From NCBI GenBank assembly GCA_963723205.1, contig CAVRQC010000044.1:62001-126000 (forward strand): 64,000 nucleotides of DNA, in the 5' to 3' direction. Origin of the DNA: CAVQBP01 sp963723205 (GTDB lineage: Bacteria; Bacteroidota; Ignavibacteria; Ignavibacteriales; Ignavibacteriaceae). The translations under genes and the position numbers were made by a program. The notes below the pieces were generated by a model. It was given only the letters and a program-made list of their open reading frames with translations, made no database searches and was not told the DNA's origin. How positions within the stretch are numbered: position 1 is the stretch's first letter; every line of letters begins with the position of its first letter. Shown here in pieces: positions 45,561-55,229 of the stretch.

Positions 45561-48500
45561 TCATTTAAGAAGCATCATCTTTTTAACCTGGGCAAAATTA
45601 CCGGCTTCAATTCTGTAAAGGTAAACACCGCTTGCGAGCGATGAAGCATTAAATTTAACAGTATAATAACCTGCGTTCTTAACTTCATTAACAAGTATAG
45701 TTACTTCTCTTCCAAGTATATCATATAATATAATTTTTACATGACTGGACTGCGGAATTCCGTATTTAATTGTTGTCGAAGGATTAAATGGATTAGGATA
45801 ATTCTGAAAAAGTTGGAAATTAAGTGGGACCTGTTCTACAAATTTGTCATCCTCAACAGAAGTTACAGGGTTTGATGGAATCCAATCATAAGCAAAATCC
45901 GGATTTGAATTTTTTGAGAATATATTATCGATTGTATAATTCGCCGCTTCTGTACTTGTTAAAATACTGCCGATACCCTGCGCATGGCCTATTTCATTAT
46001 ATCCCGGTCCGTAATCCTGATAAACGCCATATACTGCAGGTATGATACCTGAGTTAATAGGCTGCTGATTCCAGCCTAAGGAATCAACTACAGAAGGTTC
46101 ATAAGTATTCATAAATACAGTTCTTGGTTCTGCCTGCCATGCTCTTCCCAGATAAATTTTACTTACTACATTCCCGTCAAACCCGACAGAATCATATGAT
46201 ATTTTACAATCCTTAAAAACAAAACCAAATTCTGATTCAGGATCGGTACTGGCAGCAGTTAATGAACATTGATTCCTGTTAACATGTAATTCACAACTGT
46301 CAAACAAAACAATATCTCTTCCAAAAATAAAATCAACGGAGCCTTCTATATAGCACTTTTTCATAAAAACTCTTCCGGTCCCGCTGCCACCCCAGGCATA
46401 ATAAGTATCCTGGTAGCCGAGTAATTTGCAATTATAAAAAGCCTGCCTGTCTCCGTTTGATCTTAAAGCCACAGCCTGCTGCCCGGAGACTGTTTGATCG
46501 TTTTTAACTGTATTCTGAAAAGTTATATTCACTGCGGTGAAATCCGGTGCGTCTATACCAACACTATAAGAACCGGATGTTCCTCCTGCGATACCGGCAT
46601 AATCATCATATGTTAAAACTGTACTGTCCCTATCCTCACCTCTTAAAACAACATTTACTTTACTGGAGGATAATAAGAGTTTTTCTTTATAAATACCTTT
46701 CTTAACAAATATGGTATATTGCCCGGTATAATTACTTGGTACATCGTTAAAAGCAGCCTGGACTGTAGTATAATCACCGCTTCCATCCTGGGCTACTGTC
46801 TTTGTTATTGCAGGTGCAGGCATTTGCGTTTTAAATGAATCTACCTGACCGTACCCGGTTCCCTTACTGTTTGATGCATAAGCCCTGACATAATAAGTAG
46901 TGTTAGCTACAAGAGGATATAAAATACTGGTATATGAACCCAACCCGTTTCCGTTTTCAGTTTTGTTGTCTGAAATAGTAGGATTACCGGTTGAATTCCA
47001 GCAGACTCCTCTTACTGTCACAGTATCACCACCCCATGATGTAACGTTTCCGCCGCTTTGAGCTGTTTTAACTAAAATATTCGATGGAGTAGTTGTATTT
47101 ACTGATGGAACCATTTGAGAATCGAGGGTTGAAAATGTAATTTCATTTCCATATGCCGTCCCGGCATCATTTGTTGCATAAGCTCTTAAGTAATATTTAA
47201 CTCCGGGAGATAAACCAGTCACCTGGCTGACAAATGCTCCTGAACCAGTCCCATCAGTAGTTTTATTCTTTGCTGTAGTTGGAGAACTTACTGTATCCCA
47301 GACAACTCCCCTCGCAGTTACAGCAGCTCCTCCATCAGATGGTATATTACCGCCGCTGGTAGTAAAAGTTGTTGAAATATTTGTTACGGCATTTGTTGTA
47401 ACTGTAGGAGGATCTGCAGTTACGCCCATTGCTGTTCCGGAAATTAGAACGTTCTGAATAGCCAGGTACTTACCGGTTCTTACAGATGGATCATTATCAA
47501 CCCATGGGTACACCCTTAAGTATATACTTTCACCGGTATTCAGAAGAACATTAAGTGAAGTACCAACATATTGAAGCGAATCTATGCTAAGGTAGTTGTT
47601 AGTATCACTCGTAGTATAATTAATTTGTACGGGTGAAATGAAAGCTGAATCAGTTGAATAATAAATATTAGCCTTCATTGAATTAATGCTGATTCCTGCA
47701 ATTCCAAGAGAAATCGAGTCCACATTAAATGTACCGCCAAATTTGGGTGCCGCTTGAAACTGGATATAGACAGAATCAATTTGTGTAGTCTGATTTGCAG
47801 GCCAGGCGTTCCCTAAAATTCTAACTCTTTGGCTGTTGTTCGGACCTGTATAATGGTTTATTTCAGTATTGTTAAGAAGTTCATCTTCACCTTTAACACC
47901 ACCAGTAACAACAGGAGACAATCCGGTTCCACCTGAAGTAGGATCTGTAAGAGGCCACATCACTGAGGATGGTACGGGCAGACTTTCCACTTCCCCAGAT
48001 ATTTTAACATCCTGCAGACCTATATATTTTCCGGTCCTTACCGAAGGGTCATTATCAACCCACGGATATATTCTTAAATAAATAGTTTCTCCTGGATTTA
48101 AGGTATCAGCTATAACTGCTTTTACGGTGGAAAAAGTATCCCGATCCAGATAGCCGCTTGTATCTTTGGAAATAATGTCCAGCATTCTTGATGTAGTAAA
48201 TGTGGAATCATTTGAATAATAAATATTCGCCTTCATTGTGTTGATACTTATTTGCTGGATATTCAAGGAAATCGAATCAACATTAAATTTAAAGCCATTG
48301 GGAGAAGTAACAGAAAATTGAACAAACACAGTATCTAATTGAGTAGTTTGATTAGCTGGCCAGGCATTCCCCGCAATTCTAATCCTCTGACTGTTATTTA
48401 ATCCGGTATATCCGTTTATTTCCATATTATTTAATGTCTCGTCACTCGGTAAAATTTTACCGGAAATTACCGGGGACATACCGGTGCCGCCGGTATTTGG

Positions 48501-48605
48501 ATCAGTAAGAGGCCATAATGCCGATGCATTATTCTGCGCCATTAATCCAAAGGACAACAGCAGATTAATAACTAATACTAAAAGGATAGATTTAATGTTA
48601 ACCAT
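45561..48605 (-). CDS. Multidomain secreted CE8 pectin methylesterase with T9SS sorting domain
   Basis: 1014 residues. Signal peptide about 1-23. Two near-identical repeats, 29-204 and 215-391, are of unrecognised type and have YPWVDNDPSVRTGKY at each end. Two fibronectin-like beta domains, about 398-493 and 499-593, follow. The CE8 domain is at about 600-885: QAVALRS with Gln710, GYQDTYY (Asp733), GSVDFIFG (Asp758) and LGRAW (Arg821), all canonical. A T9SS sorting domain runs from about 929 (FQLFQNYPNPFNPSTTIKY) to KKMMLLK. It demethylates pectin at the surface so that pectate lyases can act. Ribosome-binding site AGGAGG is strong. Confidence 0.93.
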   Translation of the reverse strand: MVNIKSILLVLVINLLLSFGLMAQNNASALWPLTDPNTGGTGMSPVISGKILPSDETLNNMEINGYTGLNNSQRIRIAGNAWPANQTTQLDTVFVQFSVTSPNGFKFNVDSISLNIQQISINTMKANIYYSNDSTFTTSRMLDIISKDTSGYLDRDTFSTVKAVIADTLNPGETIYLRIYPWVDNDPSVRTGKYIGLQDVKISGEVESLPVPSSVMWPLTDPTSGGTGLSPVVTGGVKGEDELLNNTEINHYTGPNNSQRVRILGNAWPANQTTQIDSVYIQFQAAPKFGGTFNVDSISLGIAGISINSMKANIYYSTDSAFISPVQINYTTSDTNNYLSIDSLQYVGTSLNVLLNTGESIYLRVYPWVDNDPSVRTGKYLAIQNVLISGTAMGVTADPPTVTTNAVTNISTTFTTSGGNIPSDGGAAVTARGVVWDTVSSPTTAKNKTTDGTGSGAFVSQVTGLSPGVKYYLRAYATNDAGTAYGNEITFSTLDSQMVPSVNTTTPSNILVKTAQSGGNVTSWGGDTVTVRGVCWNSTGNPTISDNKTENGNGLGSYTSILYPLVANTTYYVRAYASNSKGTGYGQVDSFKTQMPAPAITKTVAQDGSGDYTTVQAAFNDVPSNYTGQYTIFVKKGIYKEKLLLSSSKVNVVLRGEDRDSTVLTYDDYAGIAGGTSGSYSVGIDAPDFTAVNITFQNTVKNDQTVSGQQAVALRSNGDRQAFYNCKLLGYQDTYYAWGGSGTGRVFMKKCYIEGSVDFIFGRDIVLFDSCELHVNRNQCSLTAASTDPESEFGFVFKDCKISYDSVGFDGNVVSKIYLGRAWQAEPRTVFMNTYEPSVVDSLGWNQQPINSGIIPAVYGVYQDYGPGYNEIGHAQGIGSILTSTEAANYTIDNIFSKNSNPDFAYDWIPSNPVTSVEDDKFVEQVPLNFQLFQNYPNPFNPSTTIKYGIPQSSHVKIILYDILGREVTILVNEVKNAGYYTVKFNASSLASGVYLYRIEAGNFAQVKKMMLLK
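47433..48521 (-). repeat. Tandem duplicated N-terminal domain in the large pectinesterase gene
   Basis: The two copies encode residues 29-204 and 215-391. They share long stretches such as NNSQRxRIxGNAWPANQTTQ and YPWVDNDPSVRTGKY, and both start ALWPLTDP or VMWPLTDP, which points to a recent internal duplication. A diverged single copy of the same domain is found in the protein at 58836-59786. A carbohydrate-binding role is suspected. Confidence 0.75.
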
Positions 48606-48824
48606 GAAACCTCCTGAAGCAATTATTTTGTTGACTCGATTTTAATATTAATTATGAGATTTAATAAATGATTAGAAAAATCAGTAAGAGTACCAGCTCT
48701 AAATTTTAACAGGCAAAAATAATGTAAGATTCGTTTTATTTTTTTTAAACTCCTGGAAAATTAAAATAATTTCTCCGGGTACCCAACAAATGTATGATAT
48801 AGAAAATTTCCATGAGAAATATTA

Positions 48825-50237
48825 TTATAACTTGTAAGCTTTTTTAACCAGCTCATATGCAAGAGCTTTTCCCATAGATTTTGCTTCATCCATAGTAATT
48901 ATATGCCTTGCAACAAGGCCAGCTAAAAAGTTGGAGTCCATTCTCCTTGAGACATCATGCCTTGCTGGAATAGATAAGAATGCACGTGTATCATCATTAA
49001 AACCTACAGTATTATAAATACCGGCAGTCTCAGTCGCATTTTGTCTGAATTTTGTCATACCTTCAATACTGTCATGAAACCACCATGGAGGCCCAAGCTT
49101 AAGAGCAGGATAATGACCGGCCAACGGGGCAAGTTCTCTTGAATAGGTAGATTCATCCAGAGTAAAAATAATTATTGTTAAATCCGGATTATTACCATAA
49201 GTATTTAACAACTCTTGGAGGTTTCTGGTATATTCAGTCTGCAGCGGAATATCAGCTCCTTTATCCAGACCGAATCTATCAAAGATTATTTTATTATGAT
49301 TTCTTAATGCACCGGGGTGAATTTGCATTACAAGTCCGTCTTCAGTACTCATCCTTGCCATCTCCATCACCATATTGGCTACAAATAAATCTGCATCTTT
49401 TTCTGATGCATTTTCCTTCAGTGCTCTTTTGAAAATTTCATCAGCTTCATTTTCAGAAAGTTTGTGAGTATAGGAAGAGGTAATCCCCTGATCGGTTGAA
49501 ACTGCTCCCATTGATTTAAAGTATTCACGACGATTTTCAAGTGCTTTAATAAAATTCTTGTAAGAATTAACTTCAATTCCGGAAGAACTGCTTAATGCTT
49601 CAATTTCTTTTAACCAATTCTTAGCTGTAATATTAACTGCAGCATCCGGTCTGAAACAAGGAATAACTTTTCCTTTCAAACCTGCTTTTTTAATTTTTTT
49701 ATGATTCTCTAAATTATCCGAGGCGCCGTCTGTTGTATTTAAAACTTCAATTTTGAATTTATCAAACAAATTCCTTGGTAGAAATTCTTTGGTATTGAGC
49801 ATATCAGACATATGATCATAAATTTTCATAGCATTTTCAGAATTCAATTTTTCATCAACACCAAAAACTTCGGCCAATTCATGCATCAGCCAAACACCTG
49901 TAGGAGTACCATTAAAAAGATAAAAATTGTCTGCAAAAATCTGCCAGATTTTTCTATGATCTTTTTCTACTTCAGTACCATCAACGGTAGGAATTCCAAG
50001 TGATTCCAGTTTAATTCCCTGAGAATACAGCATCCTAAAAATGTAATGATCCGGGATAATAAGTAATTCAGTAGGATCAGGAAATGGTTCATTATTTGCC
50101 AGCAGTTTCGGTTCAACATGTCCATGCGGACTAATAATGGGTAGGTCTTTTACATTAGAATAAAGCTCGTAAGCTATATTTCTTACCGTTTCATTTGGAT
50201 CAAAGAAACGATATTTATTTAGTAAATTGTTTTCCAT
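48825..50237 (-). CDS. uxaC: Uronate isomerase (glucuronate/galacturonate isomerase)
   Basis: 470 residues of the UxaC family of the amidohydrolase fold. It converts D-galacturonate to D-tagaturonate and D-glucuronate to D-fructuronate. The N-terminal metal site is SPHGHVEP with His38 and His40. Other landmarks are ITSSYTHK, HPGALRNHN (MQIHPGALRN) and the C-terminal GFNDDTRAFLSIPARHDVSRR. It feeds UxaE, but lies about 27 kb away from it, amid the secreted enzymes. The reading frame starts MENNLLNKYRFFDP, typical for the family. The distance suggests a separate transcript. Confidence 0.93.
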   Translation of the reverse strand: MENNLLNKYRFFDPNETVRNIAYELYSNVKDLPIISPHGHVEPKLLANNEPFPDPTELLIIPDHYIFRMLYSQGIKLESLGIPTVDGTEVEKDHRKIWQIFADNFYLFNGTPTGVWLMHELAEVFGVDEKLNSENAMKIYDHMSDMLNTKEFLPRNLFDKFKIEVLNTTDGASDNLENHKKIKKAGLKGKVIPCFRPDAAVNITAKNWLKEIEALSSSSGIEVNSYKNFIKALENRREYFKSMGAVSTDQGITSSYTHKLSENEADEIFKRALKENASEKDADLFVANMVMEMARMSTEDGLVMQIHPGALRNHNKIIFDRFGLDKGADIPLQTEYTRNLQELLNTYGNNPDLTIIIFTLDESTYSRELAPLAGHYPALKLGPPWWFHDSIEGMTKFRQNATETAGIYNTVGFNDDTRAFLSIPARHDVSRRMDSNFLAGLVARHIITMDEAKSMGKALAYELVKKAYKL

Positions 50238-50307
50238 AATTTTTTATTGTTTAATTGATAAATTGTTATTTCCCTGGATTTTGGATTTTATAAAATGGAT
50301 TGCACAT

Positions 50308-50337
50308 TGTAGAGACGGGGCATGCCCCGTCTCTACA
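50308..50337. repeat. 30-base palindrome, TGTAGAGACG family, copy 2
   Basis: TGTAGAGACGGGG (50308-50320), loop CATG, and the exact complement (50325-50337). The loop is itself self-complementary. The outer ten bases match copy 1 at 19035-19064 exactly, while the three inner bases are changed together on both arms. This compensatory pattern shows that pairing is conserved. It lies between uxaC and the rhamnogalacturonan esterase gene. Confidence 0.8.
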
Positions 50338-50358
50338 CCTGTACGTACTTGATAATTT

Positions 50359-51885
50359 TTACTTTCTCACGGCCTTAGCCTTGATCAAAAGCCATTTAAA
50401 TAAATTTTCAGCAGCTTTATAATTTTCAAAACCCACAGGCAGCTTATGATTATCAATATATTCGTTGTATAACCATGGATCTCCGACAGCAAAGACAAAG
50501 CCTTTGCCAAAATCTGATGACGCCATAATTACATCACCGCTGTCAGTAAGAATTGGTTTTGCAGGAGGGGTCAGACTAAGTGTACTGATTTCTTTTAAAT
50601 ATATTTTTTTTACACCCTTGAATATCGGCTGGTCAGGGAAATTTTCAAATTTACCCATATCAAATTTATCATCGACAACCCTATTCCTGCTTACTTCATT
50701 AAAATGAATCCCGAAATTTTCAGCAAGATTATTAAAATGCTCAAATTCTGCATTACCTTTATCATTGCCGAAAAGCACAAGTACTCCGCCGTTTTTCACC
50801 CAATTAACTATTACTTTTACTGAACTGCTGTCAATATAATGCGGATTCGGATTTTCAGCCTTAGTATCAGGATCTACTATAAAATAAATGCTTAATTTAC
50901 TCAAACTTTTTTGAGTAGGTGCTTCCGGCAGTTCTGTCAATCCTGCATCAAGAAGTGTAATTATATTTCCCAGCTTGGAATAACCGGAATTTATATCATC
51001 ATCTTCCCAGGTGTAGTGATATCTTACCTTTTTACCTGTTTTATTCTCTTTCCATTCATCATTAAAATAATAATCTAGTCCTACAACTTTATTTTTTCCA
51101 ACATAAGAGATTGAATTATCATTTTTAATATAATCCATTAATGGAAGATTTAACTGTTTAACACCGTCAACTACAAGTTTGGCAATTTCTATTGCACCAT
51201 CCTGCTGAAAGTGAGTGTTATCCTCTTTACCCTCCGGTAAAGATTTATATTCCCCGGGTTGAACCCATATAAATATTTTTTTTGTACCTTCAGGACCAAG
51301 CTTGCTAAACAGTTCTGCACTCATGTTTTCTAAATCTATTAAAGGAGCATTCTGTTCTTTTGCAACTTCTCTAACAACCGCCGGATATTCTCCGTGAGTT
51401 GCTTCCAGTTTATTGTCCTTATCAAATTTCCTCCTGGCGACAGGTGTAATTAAAACAGGAATAGCACCTTTTTCTCTTGATTCTTTTACAAACTTTAAAA
51501 GATTTGCTTTGTATGCAGAATGAGGTTCAGTATATCTTGTTGAGTCATATTTCTTTTCATCATTATGTCCAAACTCTATAAAGACATAATCTCCTTTCTG
51601 CAATTTATTGTAAACTATTTTCCACCTTCCCTCGTCAATAAAACTTTTTGTACTTCTGCCGTTCTTCGCATAATTTTCAATCTGTACCTGGTCTGTAAAA
51701 AACATCGGGAACATTTGTCCCCAGCCTCTTTCAGGATTATCAGCGAGAGGTTTGTCGGCCATAGTGGAATCACCAATAAGAAATACACTAACTTTAACTT
51801 CCTGGTAGAAATTTAGTATTAACGATACCGTTAAAAGAATAAGGAATAGTTTCAGAAATGTTTTTATTTTTTTCAATTTGGTCAC
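50359..51885 (-). CDS. CE12-type rhamnogalacturonan acetylesterase fused to a DUF4350-like domain
   Basis: About 508 residues from a GTG at 51885; a TTG at 51927 would add 14. Signal segment LKLFLILLTVSLIL. The SGNH esterase half has VFLIGDSTMADK, KNGRSTKSF, EFGHNDE and DNTHFQQDGA, so catalytic Ser, Gly, Asn, Asp and His are all present. GDSTMA and GHND are typical of rhamnogalacturonan acetylesterase. The second half (about 270-508) resembles DUF4350/ThuA-type domains: VNWVKNGGVLVLFGN and GKGFVFAVGDPWLYNEY. The pairing suggests substrate binding or a second activity. Ends close to palindrome copy 2. Confidence 0.84.
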   Translation of the reverse strand: MTKLKKIKTFLKLFLILLTVSLILNFYQEVKVSVFLIGDSTMADKPLADNPERGWGQMFPMFFTDQVQIENYAKNGRSTKSFIDEGRWKIVYNKLQKGDYVFIEFGHNDEKKYDSTRYTEPHSAYKANLLKFVKESREKGAIPVLITPVARRKFDKDNKLEATHGEYPAVVREVAKEQNAPLIDLENMSAELFSKLGPEGTKKIFIWVQPGEYKSLPEGKEDNTHFQQDGAIEIAKLVVDGVKQLNLPLMDYIKNDNSISYVGKNKVVGLDYYFNDEWKENKTGKKVRYHYTWEDDDINSGYSKLGNIITLLDAGLTELPEAPTQKSLSKLSIYFIVDPDTKAENPNPHYIDSSSVKVIVNWVKNGGVLVLFGNDKGNAEFEHFNNLAENFGIHFNEVSRNRVVDDKFDMGKFENFPDQPIFKGVKKIYLKEISTLSLTPPAKPILTDSGDVIMASSDFGKGFVFAVGDPWLYNEYIDNHKLPVGFENYKAAENLFKWLLIKAKAVRK

Positions 51886-51971
51886 CAATAGATAAATAGT
51901 ATTTTGTTTTCGAACAAATTTATCCAAATATTATGAATAACACAGAATTAAATAAAAAAATTTTGTTTAAT

Positions 51972-52988
51972 CTATAAAGAAAATTCAACTGAAATTCGAT
52001 TAATATCTTTAAATACATCCATTTTTGAATATGAATAATTTACGCCTATCTCATTTCCGTCAATCGATTTATTCAATCCGATACCAAAAGAATATGAAGA
52101 TATATCCCTGTTAGTCTGATATCCGCCGCGCAGAGCAAGCATTCCTAAGAACTTATACTCTGCACCAATATTAAATCTTTCGGAATAATTATTAGAATGA
52201 AGAAAATCCACAGCAAAAGTTAATGCATCATCCTGTGAGTGTGAGGGATTAATAAAGTCCATTAAATCGATAGCTGTTCCTACAGTAAATGTTAATGGGA
52301 GCTGTTCATAAATTGCTTCTCTAATTATATTTGAAGAGAAGTTACGGATGGCCATCCCGAACCTGAAATTTTTGAATCCCGTATAATATTTTACGCCCAC
52401 ATCAAATACTAACTTTGACGCATTGTTTTTGGTATCCGTTCCATCTATAAAATGATTTTCGCCTAAGTTTTGTCCGGCTATCCTGATATTACCGCCAATA
52501 GAAAACTGCGTGCTGACAGCTTTCGCATAGCTTATACCGAAAGAATAAGCTCCTACATTTGAAAGTGTTCCGTTGTCAATATACCCAAGGGTACTCCCTG
52601 TGTTTGGATCTAAACTTGTTCCGTAAATAGTACCATAATTTACCGAGAGCAGGCTGATTCCAACTGCACCGTAATTACCAAGGTTCCAGGAAGCTGCACC
52701 ACCAATATAATTTATATCTGCAATCCACTGGGTATAATCTATTACAACATTAAATGTATTTTTGGATTCTATTAAACCGGCAGGATTGTAAAAGATACTT
52801 TCTGCTCCGGTGCCGACTGCAAAATAAGCATCTCCCATAGCACTGGCTTTTGGTGAAATGCTCACTAGTTGAAAATTCATTGTACTTTGTGCGAGTTTTT
52901 TTAGACCTATTTGACCATAAGCGTTTATTAGGAAAATAAAAACTGCAAACATTGTTAAAATCCATTTTGGATTTATTCTAAAATTCAT
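51972..52988 (-). CDS. PorV/PorQ-family outer membrane protein, module A
   Basis: 338 residues with a signal peptide (about 1-25, ending INAYG) and the FadL-like beta-barrel pattern of the PorV/PorQ family. The conserved opening is SISPKASAMGDAYFAVGTGAESIFYNPAG, followed by SFGISYAKAVSTQFSIGGNIRIAGQ and a closing NRISVEFSL strand. PorV takes sorting-domain proteins off the T9SS translocon, but many paralogues have other cargo. It is the last gene of a three-gene module; its start is 17 bases after the stop of the 725-residue secreted protein. Closely similar in build to 60016-61047. Confidence 0.85.
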   Translation of the reverse strand: MNFRINPKWILTMFAVFIFLINAYGQIGLKKLAQSTMNFQLVSISPKASAMGDAYFAVGTGAESIFYNPAGLIESKNTFNVVIDYTQWIADINYIGGAASWNLGNYGAVGISLLSVNYGTIYGTSLDPNTGSTLGYIDNGTLSNVGAYSFGISYAKAVSTQFSIGGNIRIAGQNLGENHFIDGTDTKNNASKLVFDVGVKYYTGFKNFRFGMAIRNFSSNIIREAIYEQLPLTFTVGTAIDLMDFINPSHSQDDALTFAVDFLHSNNYSERFNIGAEYKFLGMLALRGGYQTNRDISSYSFGIGLNKSIDGNEIGVNYSYSKMDVFKDINRISVEFSL

Positions 52989-53005
52989 ATTAAACTCCTC
53001 ATAAT

Positions 53006-55183
53006 TTATCGTACAACAACAAATTTTTGATAAGATAAAGCACCGTCAGGTTTTTTGAATACGGCGATATATAATCCACTATTAATAACCTGCTGGCTGG
53101 AAGTTAACATGTCCCAATTTTCAGAACCGGTACCAAGAGGATTATTATGCTCAATAGTTCGAACCAGGTCGCCATTTTCAGTATATATACTGATTGTACA
53201 AAACGGAGGTAAATTATAAAAAGTAATATTCCTTTGATCTGTAAATCCGTATTTAATTAAAAGAGGATCCCTAATATTATATGGATTCGGAACTATTCTG
53301 ATTTTTGAAAGATCTTCCTGAGGAAAGTGAGGCGGTTGAACATAATTTATATCCGGGTATAATACTCTGCTGCTGTACATAATTTTACCGCGGGTTGTTG
53401 GATCGGCATTAGGATCATTTTCTCCTATTTTTACTTTTGCTTGAATATAAAAGTAATATTGCGCACCAAATAAAACATCCGTTAGCTTAATCTTGTGTTC
53501 CCCTTTATCATTGGCATCCGAATTATACACCTGTTTATAATGAATTGTATCAGCATTAGAAATTCTGCTCATTATTCTATATCCGGCAAAATTAGGCATA
53601 CTCTCCGCTTCGGGATCAGTCCATTCAACCTGAACACCATCACCATACCCGGTAACAGTAGCTGTTGCTGGCGGCGGCGGTGCCTGCGGTATATTATAAT
53701 TGTGATCATAATTCCATTGAGCACGGTATGCACTTAACATAACCGAATCGATACCCATGCTGATCCATTTATCTTTTCTTATATCCATTTCAGATGCATC
53801 GGCAGGAAACTGGAAATTACTAGGCAGCCACCCGGTGTTAGGGTCTGGCATATTGGGTGGATTCTCTAAAGTCCCGTCATACCATTTTTGCCCGACCTCC
53901 TGACCTTTTTGAAATCCAATACCGGTATAACCGCTCGCATATACAATATGAATTTTTTGTCCAGGCATTATATTATATGGACCAAAAGAAGCATATCTGT
54001 ATGCTTCATGCTGGGGTAAAGCTGCCGGTACACCCGAATTATCTGCAATACCAAATTCATCGGAGTTTTGTTCATGATGAGTCTCCGGGTATGCTCCAGG
54101 CATCGGGTTATCATCAGAAAATCCCCCGCGAATCACAAAGAAATTACTACTGTTGTAGACATCGTTTTCAACATTCCGGGGAAAAGCAGTTGGAGCACCA
54201 GAATATGTTATTTTAGGTTGTAAAGGATCATTTACATCCTGACCTGGATCACTATAAGGTTCTTTTGAAGCATGAAGTATTGCAAAATATGTCATATTAG
54301 GATCAAGTAGCCGACCTCTCTGAGTAGTAGCAGGTGCGCCCATATTATCTCCTGATTTTTGAGGATTATCTGCACTATATTCATAAAAAATCCTTAAAGA
54401 GTCGCCTGGTTTACCACCATAGTAATGCTGCCAATTATTGGCATTAATATCAAATTTATCAGCATCGCCAGGCGCAGGATTTTGCCCGTTCGAATATTCA
54501 AGATTATCCTTTGATTCTCTCATATTTATATACACACTATCCAGGGCTACGTTGCTTGCATTTGTAAAAGTTAAGTCAGCAATGATATAATCATCATTAA
54601 AACTTTGAGACCATGCTAATAATTTTCTATTAACATTAATACCGAAAATTGTAGAATCAGTTACTTCACAAATTTCATCATAAGTATGATTTTGAAAAGC
54701 AGAGTAATTCGGATCAACTGTACCAAAATTATCTAAACCAATAGTATTAAAATTTACTACCTGCTGCGGGAAACCAAATCTCAAATAATTTGTAATAGGT
54801 GCCACTACTATACCTGCGTTCCAGGCCGGGAAATCAGAACTGGTATAACTATACTGCGCTACAGGCTGAACTGAATCGGCTTCAGGGTTAAACCAGTGTA
54901 AAGCAGTTATTATAATACCTGCACCGGTATATCCTTCGGCATATTGTCCTCTATTGGCCATAATATCATAATCATTCGGAAAATAACCGGATAAATACTC
55001 AAAACTGGATCTGTATCCGTTTGCAGATACTCCTAACCAAATGTGACCTAATTTCATAACAGCAGTTTGCAATTCAGGAGAGGTTTGTGCTTTTATCCCC
55101 ATATTACTAAGAATAAATAATATTACTAAAATGCTTGTTCTGAATGCAATTTTGTTTATCAATTTAATTTGAGAATTATTCAT
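53006..55183 (-). CDS. Large secreted protein with fibronectin-like domain and variant sorting domain, module A
   Basis: 725 residues; signal peptide about 1-32. I recognise no catalytic family. The bulk (35-500) is beta-rich, with blocks such as RKLLAWSQSFNDDYIIADLTFTN. A fibronectin type III-like domain starts after QAPPPPATATVTGYGDG (about 515-620). The C-terminus is a FlgD/T9SS-like beta domain that begins RIVPNPYNIRDP, not PNPFNPST, and ends QKFVVVR. The same layout and ending recur in 61068-63284. The gene lies between the TonB receptor (46 bases) and PorV-like (17 bases) genes, so it probably works with them at the outer membrane, in the position where SusD would be expected. Confidence 0.75.
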   Translation of the reverse strand: MNNSQIKLINKIAFRTSILVILFILSNMGIKAQTSPELQTAVMKLGHIWLGVSANGYRSSFEYLSGYFPNDYDIMANRGQYAEGYTGAGIIITALHWFNPEADSVQPVAQYSYTSSDFPAWNAGIVVAPITNYLRFGFPQQVVNFNTIGLDNFGTVDPNYSAFQNHTYDEICEVTDSTIFGINVNRKLLAWSQSFNDDYIIADLTFTNASNVALDSVYINMRESKDNLEYSNGQNPAPGDADKFDINANNWQHYYGGKPGDSLRIFYEYSADNPQKSGDNMGAPATTQRGRLLDPNMTYFAILHASKEPYSDPGQDVNDPLQPKITYSGAPTAFPRNVENDVYNSSNFFVIRGGFSDDNPMPGAYPETHHEQNSDEFGIADNSGVPAALPQHEAYRYASFGPYNIMPGQKIHIVYASGYTGIGFQKGQEVGQKWYDGTLENPPNMPDPNTGWLPSNFQFPADASEMDIRKDKWISMGIDSVMLSAYRAQWNYDHNYNIPQAPPPPATATVTGYGDGVQVEWTDPEAESMPNFAGYRIMSRISNADTIHYKQVYNSDANDKGEHKIKLTDVLFGAQYYFYIQAKVKIGENDPNADPTTRGKIMYSSRVLYPDINYVQPPHFPQEDLSKIRIVPNPYNIRDPLLIKYGFTDQRNITFYNLPPFCTISIYTENGDLVRTIEHNNPLGTGSENWDMLTSSQQVINSGLYIAVFKKPDGALSYQKFVVVR

Positions 55184-55229
55184 TTTTAAACTCCAAATTT
55201 CTTATTTATCAGTCTTCAGACTATGATTC

